Below the pieces are notes generated by a model that was given only the letters and a program-made list of their open reading frames with translations, did no database searches and was not told where the DNA came from. Below are positions 9,018 to 18,711 of a stretch of DNA of 64,000 nucleotides, one piece after another. Source of the stretch: Flavobacterium sp. 5 (GTDB taxonomy: Bacteria; Bacteroidota; Bacteroidia; Flavobacteriales; Flavobacteriaceae); contig NZ_PHUE01000001.1 in the NCBI RefSeq assembly GCF_002813295.1, positions 1,798,001-1,862,000 on the forward strand. Reading direction: 5' to 3'. A program made the position numbers and the translations under genes. Numbering within the stretch: the stretch's first letter is position 1; every line of letters begins with the position of its first letter.

Positions 9018-9734
9018 ATGGAAAATCAATTGAAAGTACAAATCTGGTCAGATGTAATGTGTCCATTTTGTTATATAGGAAAAAGAAAAATAGAGGAAGC
9101 ATTAACTCAATTTGAAAATAAAGAATCTGTTGAAATCGAATGGAAAAGTTTTCAATTAGATCCGTCTTTTGTAGCTACAGAAGGTGAAAGCATAGCAGAG
9201 CATTTGGCTGAAAAATACGGGCGAGATATAGATTGGGCTCAATCATCATTAGAAAATATGACTGAGAATGCCAAAAATTCAGGACTTGAGTTTCATTTTG
9301 AAAAATCAATTTTAGCGAATTCATTAAACGCACACCGATTAATGCATTTAGCAAAAAAGCACAATCTATCCAATGAATTAAAAGAGCAACTTTTCAAAGG
9401 GTATTTAACTGATGGTAAAGATGTAAACAATTGGAATACGCTTGAAGAAATTGGAGTAAAAGTAGGATTACCAATCCAAGAAATAGTAGAGCTTATAACA
9501 AGTAACGACTATATTGATGAAGTTAGACAAGATCAACTACAGGCTCAATCGTTGGGTGTGACAGGGGTTCCGTTCTTTGTATTCGACAATAAATACGCAG
9601 TATCTGGAGCACAAGCAACTGATGTTTTCTTGAAAACCCTTGAAAAATCTTGGGAAGAAGGAAATTTTAAAACTCCATTGCAAATGCAAAACCCTACAGA
9701 CGCTAATAGTTGTGGCATTGATGGTTGCGAATAA
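9018..9734 (+). CDS. FrnE/DsbA-like thiol oxidoreductase
   Basis: This cytoplasmic thioredoxin-fold protein of the DsbA/FrnE family has 238 residues and no signal peptide. The redox motif CPFC is at residues 15-18 within IWSDVMCPFCYIGKRKIEEA. The cis-Pro loop is GVTGVPFFVFD near residue 185, followed by the family sequence YAVSGAQ. The C-terminus ends SCGIDGCE, giving a second pair Cys232-x4-Cys237, like the CX4C described for Deinococcus FrnE. An upstream ATG at 8976 would add 14 residues that do not fit the family; MENQLKVQIW is the natural start. It lies nine bases before the next gene. Confidence 0.85.
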   Translation: MENQLKVQIWSDVMCPFCYIGKRKIEEALTQFENKESVEIEWKSFQLDPSFVATEGESIAEHLAEKYGRDIDWAQSSLENMTENAKNSGLEFHFEKSILANSLNAHRLMHLAKKHNLSNELKEQLFKGYLTDGKDVNNWNTLEEIGVKVGLPIQEIVELITSNDYIDEVRQDQLQAQSLGVTGVPFFVFDNKYAVSGAQATDVFLKTLEKSWEEGNFKTPLQMQNPTDANSCGIDGCE

Positions 9735-9743
9735 TCCAAAAAC

Positions 9744-10724
9744 ATGAACGAAATAACAAAAAACCTTCGTTGGGGAATTATCGGCTGTGGTAATGTAACC
9801 GAACTAAAAAGCGGACCTGCATATCAAAAAACTGCAGGTTTTACTATTGAAGCAGTAATGCGCAGAGATGCTGGAAAAGCAGCAGATTATGCTAAAAGGC
9901 ATGGCATCAATAAATATTATACAGATGCTGATGCGTTAATAAATGATCCTGAAATTGATGCTGTTTACATCGCAACGCCACCCGATACACATAAATTATA
10001 TGCCCTAAAAGTAGCGGAAGCTGGAAAACCGTGTTGTATTGAAAAACCGTTGGCTCCCAATTATCAAGATTGTTTAGCAATTGCAGAAGCCTTTGAAACA
10101 AAAAACATCCCTGTATTTGTTGCTTATTACAGAAGAACTCTTCCAAGATTTGAACAAATAAAAAAATGGATAGACTCTAAAACTATCGGTGACATTAGAC
10201 ACATCAGATGGCATTTGAGCAAGCCTACAACAGATCAAGACCGATCTGGTGAATACAATTGGCGAACTGATATAAAAATTGCAACAGGAGGCTATTTTGA
10301 TGATTTAGCAAGCCACGGATTGGATTTATTCATACATTATTTAGGACCAATAAAAGAAGTTTCAGGAATTAGCTTGAACCAACAAGGTTTGTATTCTTCA
10401 AAAGATGCCTGTGTAGCAAATTGGATACATGAATCGGGTATAACAGGAAGCGGAAGCTGGAATTTTGGTTCTTTTGAAAGAGAAGATATTGTTGAAATTT
10501 ATGGCTGCGAAGGAAAAATCACTTTCTCTGTATTCGAAGACATTCCTTTGACATTAAAAACTGCCGAAGGCGAATCGACACACGACATACCTCATCCCGA
10601 AAATATTCAGCTGCATCATGTGAAGCAAATGCGCGATCACCTGTCAGGGGAATCCAAACATTCATCGAACGCATATACAGCCGCACATACAAGCTGGGTA
10701 ATGGATCAGATTATTGGGAATTAA
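9744..10724 (+). CDS. Gfo/Idh/MocA family oxidoreductase
   Basis: This NAD(P)-dependent dehydrogenase has 326 residues. The N-terminal Rossmann fold begins LRWGIIGCGNVTE (glycine-rich loop) and the conserved catalytic motif EKPLAPNY is near residue 98. The C-terminal beta-sheet substrate domain includes GGYFDDLASHGLDLF with the family His. The substrate, probably a sugar or a sugar-derived alcohol, cannot be told from sequence. It is co-directional with the FrnE-like gene (nine-base gap) and ends at a shared terminator, so the two are probably one transcript. Confidence 0.88.
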   Translation: MNEITKNLRWGIIGCGNVTELKSGPAYQKTAGFTIEAVMRRDAGKAADYAKRHGINKYYTDADALINDPEIDAVYIATPPDTHKLYALKVAEAGKPCCIEKPLAPNYQDCLAIAEAFETKNIPVFVAYYRRTLPRFEQIKKWIDSKTIGDIRHIRWHLSKPTTDQDRSGEYNWRTDIKIATGGYFDDLASHGLDLFIHYLGPIKEVSGISLNQQGLYSSKDACVANWIHESGITGSGSWNFGSFEREDIVEIYGCEGKITFSVFEDIPLTLKTAEGESTHDIPHPENIQLHHVKQMRDHLSGESKHSSNAYTAAHTSWVMDQIIGN

Positions 10725-10745
10725 TTAAACATATATTTTCAAAAC

Positions 10746-10788
10746 AAAAAAAGCAGAAGCAATCGAGGTTGATTACTTCTGCTTTTTT
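10746..10788. terminator. Bidirectional terminator between convergent genes
   Basis: The arms AAAAAAGCAGAAG and CTTCTGCTTTTTT pair, extended by AATC/GATT, between the oxidoreductase (+) and the GH95 gene (-). A and T tracts on both sides suit termination in both directions. Confidence 0.85.
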
Positions 10789-10814
10789 GTCAATCAATAA
10801 AAACTTAAAAAAAA

Positions 10815-13280
10815 TTACCAGATCAAATCCATCTTTTGACCTTTTTTCAAAGTAATTTCTAATCTTTTATTCCCATTGATTAAAACTGTTTTCCCTCCAT
10901 TTCTAGAATAAACAATCACTTTTTGCAATATTTTATTATCCCATTCCATCGCGATTTCAAATCCCCCTCTGGCACAAATTCCTTTTACCGAACCACTTTC
11001 CCAAGCATCGGGCAAAGCAGGTAATAATCGGATTTCATTTTCATCAGATTGCACTAACATTTCGGCAACGGCTGCAGCTCCTCCAAAATTTCCGTCAATT
11101 TGAAATGGCGGATGAGCATCGAATAAATTTGGATACGTCCCTCCTCCTCGTCTTAGTGTATCCGTTTTCTTTCCATCAGGATCTACATATCTCAATAATT
11201 CCCGGTACATTTTATAAGCACGGTTGCCATCCCAAAGTTTGGCCCAGAGATTAATCCTCCAGCCTTTTGACCAGCCTGTAGTTTCGTCCCCTTTTATTTC
11301 CAAAGTTTTTTTGGCTGCTTTAGCAAGTTCCGGTGTTTTTAGAGGCGTGATATGATTCCCTGGAAAAACTCCAAACAATTGTGACTGATGTCTATGTTTT
11401 GGATCTTTATCTTCCCAATCAAAATACCACTCCTGCAGATTTCCTTTTTTACCGATTTTATAAGGATGTAATTTGGCCAAATCAGCTTCTAACTTACTTA
11501 CAAAATCAGTATCTATATTTAAAATTTTGGCGGCTTTTATCGTTTTATCGAAACATTCTCGAATCATAGCCAAATCAGCAGTTCCTCCATACAATGTGGC
11601 ACCAACAAAACCCTCTGGAGTGATGTATTGATTTTCTGGAGAAGTCGAAGGTGCAGTAATTAAATTTCCATCCTTATCTTCAACCAGCCAACCCTGACAA
11701 AATTCTGCAGCACCCTTCATCAATGGATACCCTTCATTTTTTAAGTAATTTTTGTCTTGAGTAAAAACATAATGTTCCCAAATATGTGTACTCAGCCAAG
11801 CCCCTGCCATTGGCCAGCAAGCCCACATAGGTTCTTCTTTACCAAATTGCCCAACAGGATTACTCATAGCCCAGATATCGGAATTGTGTGCAGCTGCCCA
11901 GCCTTTATTAACACCATAAAAAGTTTTTGCAGTCACTTTACCCGTTACCGAAAGATTTTTTATAAAACTCAATAGTGGCAAATGCATTTCGGAAAGATTG
12001 GTGTTTTCGGCAAGCCAATAATTCTCTTCCAAATTAATATTCATTGTGTAATTAGAACTCCAAGGCGGATTCAAATAGGGATTCCATATTCCTTGTAAAT
12101 TGGCGGGAACTCCCAAAGTGCGAGAACTGCTTATCAATAAATAACGTCCGTATTGAAAATAAAGAATCTCTAAATTTTTATCTTCTTTTCCTTCTGAATA
12201 ACGCAATAAACGTTCGTCTGTTGGTAAATCAGGAGCTGTAGTTTTTCCTAAATCTAATGAAACACGATTATAGAATTTTTGATAATCGGCGATGTGAGCT
12301 TCTTTTAATTTATCGAATGATTTTGAAAACGCTTGGCTTAAATTATGTTTCGCTATTAGCTCTGCAACTCCATCAACCGATGGATTTTTATCAAAACCTT
12401 TAAAACTAGTAGCCACAGAAACATAAATTACTACTTCAGTAGCATTTTTTACTCCTAATGCTGTATCACTAATTGTAATTGTTCCGTCAGTATTTTTTAT
12501 TTTTAGTAAAGAAGTGAATCGAGTGCCCCTAATCACTTTAGCTTTTTTTTCCCATTCTGCTTTTAGTTGAGCTTTTTGTTCTTCTGTAGGAAACGCTGGA
12601 AGATATGTTTCAGTTTTCGGAGTATACCCCAAATTCTCATGCATTGGCGCAATACCATTCATTTCCAAAATGCTTTTCTTTACAGAAACCTTTGCGTTTA
12701 ACAAACTACTGGCTTTAATGTCAAAATTTAAAGCTCCTTTTTTGCTGCTTGTTAATTTAATAACCATAATTTGATTCGGTGCCGAAACAAAATATTCACG
12801 TGTAAATTTTACACCGTTTATTTCATACGAAACTTTAGAGATAGCATTCGAAATGTCTAATTCTCTATAATAATTAGTGGCTTTTCCTTTGTTTGAATTA
12901 TTAATTTCTAAAGTTCCTAAAGGCGCGAATGATTCCGAGTTTTTACCTTGCAGTTTTTTATTTAATTCTTCAGCTAACCTATAATCTTCTTTATTAAATG
13001 CATCTCGAATAGCTGGTAAATTTTTATACGCATACTCATTCATATTCTCATACACTGGTTCTCCCGACCACAACGTGATATCGTTCAGATAAATTTTATC
13101 TGAATCGACTCCTCCAAAAACGGTGGCTCCCATTTTTCCATTTCCTAAAACAAGGCTTTCTTCGAAGAACTCGGCAGGTTGTTTGTACCAAAGTTTATGA
13201 TTTGATTGGGCACAAAGATTTCCACAGAAAATCGAGAAGATAAAAACTACTAGGAATTTATGAAATGAATTTGACTGCAT
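10815..13280 (-). CDS. GH95 alpha-L-fucosidase (or alpha-L-galactosidase)
   Basis: This exported 821-residue enzyme has a signal peptide ending near residue 24 (GNLCAQ). The GH95 N-terminal beta-domain opens LWYKQPAEFFEESLVLGNGK. The inverting catalytic set is readable by comparison with Bifidobacterium AfcA: Asn414 and Asn416 in NYTMNINLEENYW, Glu549 in APSTSPENQY, and Asp729 in PPFQIDGNFGG. The residue after NIN is Leu, as I recall it in plant GH95 alpha-1,2-fucosidases. In this locus it would remove terminal alpha-1,2-L-fucose from xyloglucan side chains; alpha-L-galactosidase activity is the alternative. It is the last gene of the xyloglucan-type cluster, 219 bases after the GH43 gene, with a structured repeat between them. 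Confidence 0.92.
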   Translation of the reverse strand: MQSNSFHKFLVVFIFSIFCGNLCAQSNHKLWYKQPAEFFEESLVLGNGKMGATVFGGVDSDKIYLNDITLWSGEPVYENMNEYAYKNLPAIRDAFNKEDYRLAEELNKKLQGKNSESFAPLGTLEINNSNKGKATNYYRELDISNAISKVSYEINGVKFTREYFVSAPNQIMVIKLTSSKKGALNFDIKASSLLNAKVSVKKSILEMNGIAPMHENLGYTPKTETYLPAFPTEEQKAQLKAEWEKKAKVIRGTRFTSLLKIKNTDGTITISDTALGVKNATEVVIYVSVATSFKGFDKNPSVDGVAELIAKHNLSQAFSKSFDKLKEAHIADYQKFYNRVSLDLGKTTAPDLPTDERLLRYSEGKEDKNLEILYFQYGRYLLISSSRTLGVPANLQGIWNPYLNPPWSSNYTMNINLEENYWLAENTNLSEMHLPLLSFIKNLSVTGKVTAKTFYGVNKGWAAAHNSDIWAMSNPVGQFGKEEPMWACWPMAGAWLSTHIWEHYVFTQDKNYLKNEGYPLMKGAAEFCQGWLVEDKDGNLITAPSTSPENQYITPEGFVGATLYGGTADLAMIRECFDKTIKAAKILNIDTDFVSKLEADLAKLHPYKIGKKGNLQEWYFDWEDKDPKHRHQSQLFGVFPGNHITPLKTPELAKAAKKTLEIKGDETTGWSKGWRINLWAKLWDGNRAYKMYRELLRYVDPDGKKTDTLRRGGGTYPNLFDAHPPFQIDGNFGGAAAVAEMLVQSDENEIRLLPALPDAWESGSVKGICARGGFEIAMEWDNKILQKVIVYSRNGGKTVLINGNKRLEITLKKGQKMDLIW

Positions 13281-13499
13281 AATTAGATATTTTTAATTTT
13301 CTTTTTTTATCATTCGGAACACACAATTTTATTGATAACGTTTGTCCGCGTGAGGGATAGAAGCAAACTACCGAAGTAGTGCGTATAGCCCGACCGCATT
13401 TACAAAAGGCGCGCAATAAGCGGTTTGTTATATAGCGCCTTTTGTAAATGTGGTCACGCCCATAGGAACTTCAACGAACTGATGACGTAAATACTAGTA
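13281..13499. other. Intergenic region holding a structured element
   Basis: This 219-base gap between the GH43 and GH95 genes is taken up mostly by the element at 13348-13461. No promoter of the TTG/TAnnTTTG form was found. Confidence 0.5.
13348..13461. repeat. Structured repeat element, copy 1 of the GCGTGAGGG type
   Basis: This 114-base element has ends GCGTGA and TCACGCCC that pair. Inside are GGGATAGAAGC, the small hairpin ACTAC-CGAA-GTAGT, TATAGCCCGACC, and a long arm of about 20 bp (from 13392 with 13434-13455) around a loop containing ATAAGCGG. The second copy at 24859 shares all unpaired cores but has a different long stem. It lies between co-directional GH43 and GH95 genes. Confidence 0.8.
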
Positions 13500-14999
13500 T
13501 TACTTTGGACTATAAACAAAATTCCTGAACGTAACAGAACCCTCACCAACTGCTGAAAGTCCAATTTTTAAACTCATAAAACCGCTTAATACATTATGGT
13601 TAAAAGAACTTACCTCAGCTGAGTTTTCGGTTTTTAACCAGTCCTTGCCATCTATGCTATAAAACATATTTACAACTTGTTCCTTTTTTTCTAAACGTAA
13701 AAATAAGTGTTTTTTATTAATTCCTATTTCGGTTGGGAATTGCCATACTCTAAGAATTGCCATGATATTTTCTTTATCGAAAGCGATGCCTGTGTATAAT
13801 TTAGTATCATAGAAAAGAACCAAGCCAGCCGAAGCATTACCTTCTATTTCTACTTCCACATCCGCGGTATATGAATGGTCTGAGAGCGTACATAATAAGG
13901 GCGAACTTTGTCCAATGCTTGTTCCCTTTCCTTTGATTTTTATTCCGTTTGAAGAAAATGTGGTTCTTTGAGAATCATATTCATCAAAAAATTGCCATTG
14001 CTTATTAAGTTCTGTTCCTGTAAAAGTATCCGAAAGAGTAAAATTACTTTTTATGGATTGACCCGCTGGTTTTTTTATTTCATCTTCGGTTTTAATACCC
14101 TCTTTTATTTTGAACCAACCCTCTTTTGTCCATTCTATAGGTTGCAAAAGTGTTTGACGCCCCATATTGTAATAGCCATTTTCATATCCGTGAAAAACCA
14201 TCCACCAATTTCCTTTTACATCATCTATAATAGAGGCATGACCTTTTGACCACCATTTTTCGGAACTATCATTTGTTCTAATAATTGGATTGTTAGGTGC
14301 ATTTTCCCATGGTCCAAAAGGCGATTTTGAACGAGCCGAAATTACCATGTGACTTGTAGCTGGCCCGGCTGTACCGCCTTCGGCAACGGTTAGGTAATAA
14401 TAATCACCTTTCTTAATCATTTTTGGACCTTCCAGACAAAAACATTCTATAGACCAGTCTCTTGGAATTTTCCAGCCATCATAGGCATGTGTTTCCTTAC
14501 CTATAACCGAAAGTCCGTCCTTTGAAAGCGGTACGTAACTGCCATTACTGAAATAAATAAAGCGATTGCCTTTATCATCTACGAAATGTCCTGGGTCAAT
14601 AGCGCCAATTTTCAAATCAACAGGATCACTCCATGGTCCATTTATTGTGTCAGCCCAAACCACATAATTTGTGTTATTGGCAGGAAAATAGATGTAGAAT
14701 TTGTTATTGTATTTCACCAGATCTGGAGCCCAAACAGACCCAACGCTTTTTTTGAGTGCGTGAGTAACAGGTTTCCAGTTAATTAAATCTTTGGAAGTCC
14801 AAATTAACAATCCAGGATAATAATTAAACGAAGAGTGTACGATATAATAATCTTCGCCATCTCTAATTATAGAAGGATCTGGATAATCTCCCGCAAAGAT
14901 TGGGTTTTTATAAGAATCCTTGGCTTGTTTGTTACTTTGTTGCTGTGCATTGACTATTACCGATATTGAAAATATAAATAACAGAATTGATTTTTTCAT
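13500..14999 (-). CDS. GH43 glycosidase (arabinofuranosidase/xylosidase type) with C-terminal beta-sandwich
   Basis: This is a 499-residue secreted enzyme with signal peptide up to about residue 18. The five-bladed propeller of GH43 starts NPIFAGDYPDPSIIRDGEDY, giving the catalytic base Asp. The second Asp is in KIGAIDPGHFVDD and the general acid Glu in ECFCLEGPKMIKKGDYYYL. Residues from about 320 form a lectin-like sandwich typical of GH43 proteins with a C-terminal DUF1349/GH43_C2-like domain. The likely role is removal of alpha-L-arabinofuranose or beta-xylose substituents; arabinofuranosidase would suit arabinosylated xyloglucan. Exact subfamily is not assigned. Confidence 0.88.
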   Translation of the reverse strand: MKKSILLFIFSISVIVNAQQQSNKQAKDSYKNPIFAGDYPDPSIIRDGEDYYIVHSSFNYYPGLLIWTSKDLINWKPVTHALKKSVGSVWAPDLVKYNNKFYIYFPANNTNYVVWADTINGPWSDPVDLKIGAIDPGHFVDDKGNRFIYFSNGSYVPLSKDGLSVIGKETHAYDGWKIPRDWSIECFCLEGPKMIKKGDYYYLTVAEGGTAGPATSHMVISARSKSPFGPWENAPNNPIIRTNDSSEKWWSKGHASIIDDVKGNWWMVFHGYENGYYNMGRQTLLQPIEWTKEGWFKIKEGIKTEDEIKKPAGQSIKSNFTLSDTFTGTELNKQWQFFDEYDSQRTTFSSNGIKIKGKGTSIGQSSPLLCTLSDHSYTADVEVEIEGNASAGLVLFYDTKLYTGIAFDKENIMAILRVWQFPTEIGINKKHLFLRLEKKEQVVNMFYSIDGKDWLKTENSAEVSSFNHNVLSGFMSLKIGLSAVGEGSVTFRNFVYSPK

Positions 15000-15050
15000 G
15001 GGTTGTTGTGTTTAAAAAATTCTAGTTTTTTGATATTTATGACAAGAATA

Positions 15051-15076
15051 CCTAACAGGTTTTTAAACCTGTTAGG
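15051..15076. repeat. Perfect palindrome between two esterase/glycosidase genes
   Basis: The arms CCTAACAGGTTT and AAACCTGTTAGG are fully complementary around TT. No T tract follows on the minus strand, so it is a dispersed palindrome or RNA-processing hairpin rather than an obvious terminator. Confidence 0.6.
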
Positions 15077-15122
15077 ATTAACAACTAAGACGATTGACTA
15101 AAATATCAAACCTTGATTTGTA

Positions 15123-17072
15123 TTATTTACTAACACTGTATTTTTCTTTTGCAGTAATCATTTCCCAATTATCAGTTCGGAAAGGCGATGCAGGGAAGTT
15201 TTCTTTATTAAAAAGGTTAATTTCAGTATCATCATCGGCCCAGCCATAATGAACAGCAACTGGATTTGATACTTTTTCGCTGGAAACAATTACTTTATTG
15301 TCTTTGATAATGGCTTTGGCAGGGTAAAAAACTTTATCGGCGCCTGCAATTTCAAAACCTTTTAGGATTCCGTTTTTATCAGAAGTTGATAATCCAGTTC
15401 CGGTTGATGTAAAACGCAATGTAATTTGGTTTCCTTTTGTTTCCATCGCTTTGTACATTGGTCCGCTATACACTTGTTTTTTACCGTAAATAGTATTCAA
15501 CGCTATCGCTGACAGACGCAATCCTACATCTTTTTTGTTCGTTGGATGAATGTCTTTTGCATTACCAATATCAGTAGTTACTGCCATTCCTGTGTTTGGT
15601 AATTTCAGCGTTTCGGTTTGTGCTTCGCGAAGTTCGGCCCAACGACTTCCTTTTAGGCTGTTTCCACCAAACTCATCAAAGGTTGATAATTGTACAAAGT
15701 AGAAAGGAAAATTGCCCTGATTCCATTTAGTTCTCCAATCGGTAATCATTAATGGGAATGCTTTTTTGTATTGATTGGCTCTCCAAACATTAGCTTCACC
15801 TTGATACCATAAGACACCCTCAAAAGCGTATGGAATTAATGGATTGATCATTGCATTGTACAATAACGAAGGATAACTGTTTGGTGAGACCGAAACTTTC
15901 ACTTGTACTACATTGAACTTCCATAATCCATCAAGAGGAAAAGCCGAACCGTTGAAATCAATTTTCATATCTGCGGAATCTCCATATATACCTCCACCAC
16001 CAGAGTAATCGGTAATTTTAACAGCAATTACATTTGTTCCTTCTTTTAAAACGCCAGCAGGAATTTTGTATATTCTTTTGGCTTCCCAAATATTGTTGGT
16101 TCCAACTTGAAAGCCGTTGACGTACGTTTGATCTTCATCATCAATTTTAGACAAATACAAAACAGCTTCTTTTTTGGCTTGTTCTGCAGTTAAAGTAATG
16201 GTTTTTCGCATCCAAACAATTCCGTCAATATTCCCTATTTGTTGGTTTTCCCAAAGAGAAGGCACTTTTATTTCAGGCCAGTTGGCATCTTTGTAATCTG
16301 GATTTTTGAATTGTTCCTGATTAGTTGTAGTTACTTCAAAACCCTGAATTTTTTCTATGTTTCCTAAAAGCGATTTTTTGTATGTTTCAAAAACAGCATC
16401 CATATTTACCGAAGGTACATTAGCAATCATATCTTTGAATTCGTCACTTTTTTCAAAAGCTTGACGGCTTGTCCAAGTTTCTACACAAGTTCCTCCCCAC
16501 GAAGTATTGATAATTCCGATTGGAATCTTTAATTCGGCATATAATTTTTTAGCAAAAAAGTATCCCACAGCAGTGAAATCTTTTATGTTTTCTTTATTAG
16601 AAATTGTCCATGCACCGGCTTTTAAATCTTCTTTTGGTGTACCGCTTAAATCCTGTGCGACTAAAAATTGACGAATCATTGGCTCATTTGACAGCTCTTT
16701 TTGAATTTCAAAATCAGGAAGTTTGTACATCTGAAATTCCATGTTGGATTGTCCAGAGCAAATCCAAACTTCACCAACCAGAACATCTTTTATGACAATT
16801 TTGTTTTTTCCTGTAATGATTAATTCAAAAGGTCCACCAGCTTTTTCTGCATTTAAACCAACTGTCCACTTCCCGTCTTTATCAGCTTGAATGGTTTTGA
16901 TCTGTTTATTAAAGCGAACTTCCACTTTTTCATTGGCATCTGCCCAGCCCCAAACTGGAATTGTTTTGTTACGTTGTAAAACCATTCCATCAGAAAACAA
17001 CAAAGGCATTCTAACATTTGCATTGACATTTAAGCCAGAAACAATAAATAAAATAACAAGTATTTTTTTCAT
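15123..17072 (-). CDS. Sialate O-acetylesterase-like (CE20-type) carbohydrate acetylesterase
   Basis: The product has 649 residues with a signal peptide to about residue 18. The SGNH/DUF303 fold is shown by ICSGQSNMEF (nucleophile Ser109), the block NTSWGGTCVETW, ALWYQGEANV-like VLWYQGEANVWR, and the catalytic Asp/His in KDIHPTNKKDVG. A beta-sandwich domain is inserted at about residues 245-375 (WMRKTITLT to YSGGGGIYGD), as in CE20 esterases. In a xyloglucan context it would remove acetyl groups from galactosyl residues; a xylan or sialic acid substrate is less likely here. A hairpin separates it from the upstream GH5 gene. Confidence 0.85.
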   Translation of the reverse strand: MKKILVILFIVSGLNVNANVRMPLLFSDGMVLQRNKTIPVWGWADANEKVEVRFNKQIKTIQADKDGKWTVGLNAEKAGGPFELIITGKNKIVIKDVLVGEVWICSGQSNMEFQMYKLPDFEIQKELSNEPMIRQFLVAQDLSGTPKEDLKAGAWTISNKENIKDFTAVGYFFAKKLYAELKIPIGIINTSWGGTCVETWTSRQAFEKSDEFKDMIANVPSVNMDAVFETYKKSLLGNIEKIQGFEVTTTNQEQFKNPDYKDANWPEIKVPSLWENQQIGNIDGIVWMRKTITLTAEQAKKEAVLYLSKIDDEDQTYVNGFQVGTNNIWEAKRIYKIPAGVLKEGTNVIAVKITDYSGGGGIYGDSADMKIDFNGSAFPLDGLWKFNVVQVKVSVSPNSYPSLLYNAMINPLIPYAFEGVLWYQGEANVWRANQYKKAFPLMITDWRTKWNQGNFPFYFVQLSTFDEFGGNSLKGSRWAELREAQTETLKLPNTGMAVTTDIGNAKDIHPTNKKDVGLRLSAIALNTIYGKKQVYSGPMYKAMETKGNQITLRFTSTGTGLSTSDKNGILKGFEIAGADKVFYPAKAIIKDNKVIVSSEKVSNPVAVHYGWADDDTEINLFNKENFPASPFRTDNWEMITAKEKYSVSK

Positions 17073-17116
17073 TTTTGAATCATTTAATTATAAATTTTGA
17101 ATTCTCTAAGATAAAA

Positions 17117-17167
17117 GATATCGGGATAATTATTCAAAACAAAAGCTTAAATAATCATCCCGATATC
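17117..17167 (-). terminator. Long hairpin between GH5 and esterase genes
   Basis: GATATCGGGAT and ATCCCGATATC pair, extended by ATTATT/AATAAT, and TTTTATC follows on the minus strand. It may end or attenuate transcription after the GH5 gene. Confidence 0.6.
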
Positions 17168-17184
17168 AATTCATTATCTTTTAT

Positions 17185-18678
17185 TTATTTTAAACCATCT
17201 TGCAATGCAGTTAACGCTTGCGAATCATAAATTGTATTATTGGTTCTATTAAATAAAGACATTGTATTTACCCCCATATTTCCAGCATCCCAATAAAAAG
17301 GAATCAAGCCATTAGCTTTAGCTTGTTTTACAACATATTTCAAATAATAAGCTCTTGAATCCAAATGTTTAGCAAGATCATCACCAGACAAATCACGTCT
17401 AATAGCTCCAAATTCTCCTAAAATTACCGGAATACCTTTACTCACAAATTGCGTTTTCATAGAAAGGAAAAATTTATCTAAATCAGCTTCTTCTCCCCAA
17501 GTAGAATTGTGAGCTGTGTCTGTAGTCGAATGATTACTTGCTCCCCAGTAATAAAACATTTTACCCCAATCAGCATCTTTATCCATAAGACAAAATTGAT
17601 ATGGTGTATAATAATGAACCTCAGCCATCATTCGGTTTGGAGTTTTATCTGTAGGCAAAGTCAACATCAATTTATTTGTTTTTTCAATATCTGTTGATGG
17701 ACCTTGAATGATTAAATTACGATAGGTGTTTTTACCTCCAGTAGAACGAACAGCATCAATAAATGTTTGATGATAGCTCTTTAAAACTGCCATTTCCGTT
17801 GCATTATCAACATTTGGCTCATTCGCGCTAGCAAAAAGCAAGTGTTCATCAAAACCACGCAATTGTGTTGCAATTTGTTCCCAAAAAGCTTTTTGTTTCG
17901 CATTGTTGACTTCTTTTTTGTTAGCCGTACAATTTTCTTCTAACCATCCACCATCCCAGTGAATGTTTACGATTACATACATGTCGTTATCTACACAATA
18001 TTGCACTACTTCTTTTACTCTGGCTAACCAAGTTGCATTAATTTTCGCAGTTGTAGCATTAGCATACTGATTCCAGGAACAAGGAATTCTAATTGCATTA
18101 AATCCATTTGCCTTAACTAAATCAATCAAACTCTTTGTAACCAATGGATTTCCCCAAGATGTTTCGCCTCCAGTGGCTTCTAATGTGTTACCAATATTCC
18201 AGCCCAATTGCATTTTGGCTGCTAAATCCACTGCGTTGCTTGTCATACCTGTAGCATCATCAGCAATCGGACTAGTGTTGTAATTAGGATATAAAAGTCC
18301 AACTTGTGAAACTGAAACCTTTACTGATGTTACATCACTAGAACTTATTGTAATTATTCCAGTTCTAGTTTCAGTTGTTGTGTTTTCAGAAGATGTTAAT
18401 TTTACTTCGGTAGTTCCATCTTTTCCAGAAGTTTTATCTAATTGAATCCAAGCTACGTTAGAACTGATTGTCCATGCTGTAACATTCGTTTTAACCACAA
18501 CTGTAGCAACATTTCCTTTGACTACAAAATCTATCTTAGTAACATCCGCAGTAAGTGTTTTTGCCTCTGGCTTTGCAGGTTCGGCAGCGGGATCACTTTC
18601 AGAACTACAGGCCAGAACAGTTAAAAAAGCAGAACATAGAAAGAAAATAAATCCGTATTTTTTAATTTTATTTTTCAT
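17185..18678 (-). CDS. GH5 endo-beta-glucanase (xyloglucanase type) with N-terminal BACON domain, lipoprotein
   Basis: This is a surface-exposed lipoprotein with lipobox LTVLACSS (Cys24) and 497 residues. A BACON domain occupies about residues 42-127 (VTKIDFVVKG to KVSVSQVG). The GH5 barrel begins near 155 (LGWNIGNTLEATGGETSWG). The acid/base is Glu287 in FASANEPNVDN and the nucleophile Glu422 in VILGEFGAIRR; IHWDGGW carries the substrate-binding His. BACON plus this GH5 architecture is that of the Bacteroides ovatus xyloglucanase BoGH5A (GH5_4), so cleavage of the xyloglucan backbone at the cell surface is the best guess; plain cellulase or glucomannanase activity is the alternative. It is 33 bases from the upstream GH3 gene. 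Confidence 0.9.
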   Translation of the reverse strand: MKNKIKKYGFIFFLCSAFLTVLACSSESDPAAEPAKPEAKTLTADVTKIDFVVKGNVATVVVKTNVTAWTISSNVAWIQLDKTSGKDGTTEVKLTSSENTTTETRTGIITISSSDVTSVKVSVSQVGLLYPNYNTSPIADDATGMTSNAVDLAAKMQLGWNIGNTLEATGGETSWGNPLVTKSLIDLVKANGFNAIRIPCSWNQYANATTAKINATWLARVKEVVQYCVDNDMYVIVNIHWDGGWLEENCTANKKEVNNAKQKAFWEQIATQLRGFDEHLLFASANEPNVDNATEMAVLKSYHQTFIDAVRSTGGKNTYRNLIIQGPSTDIEKTNKLMLTLPTDKTPNRMMAEVHYYTPYQFCLMDKDADWGKMFYYWGASNHSTTDTAHNSTWGEEADLDKFFLSMKTQFVSKGIPVILGEFGAIRRDLSGDDLAKHLDSRAYYLKYVVKQAKANGLIPFYWDAGNMGVNTMSLFNRTNNTIYDSQALTALQDGLK

Positions 18679-18711
18679 AAGGTTATTGTTTTTGGTTAGT
18701 TGATAGCAATA

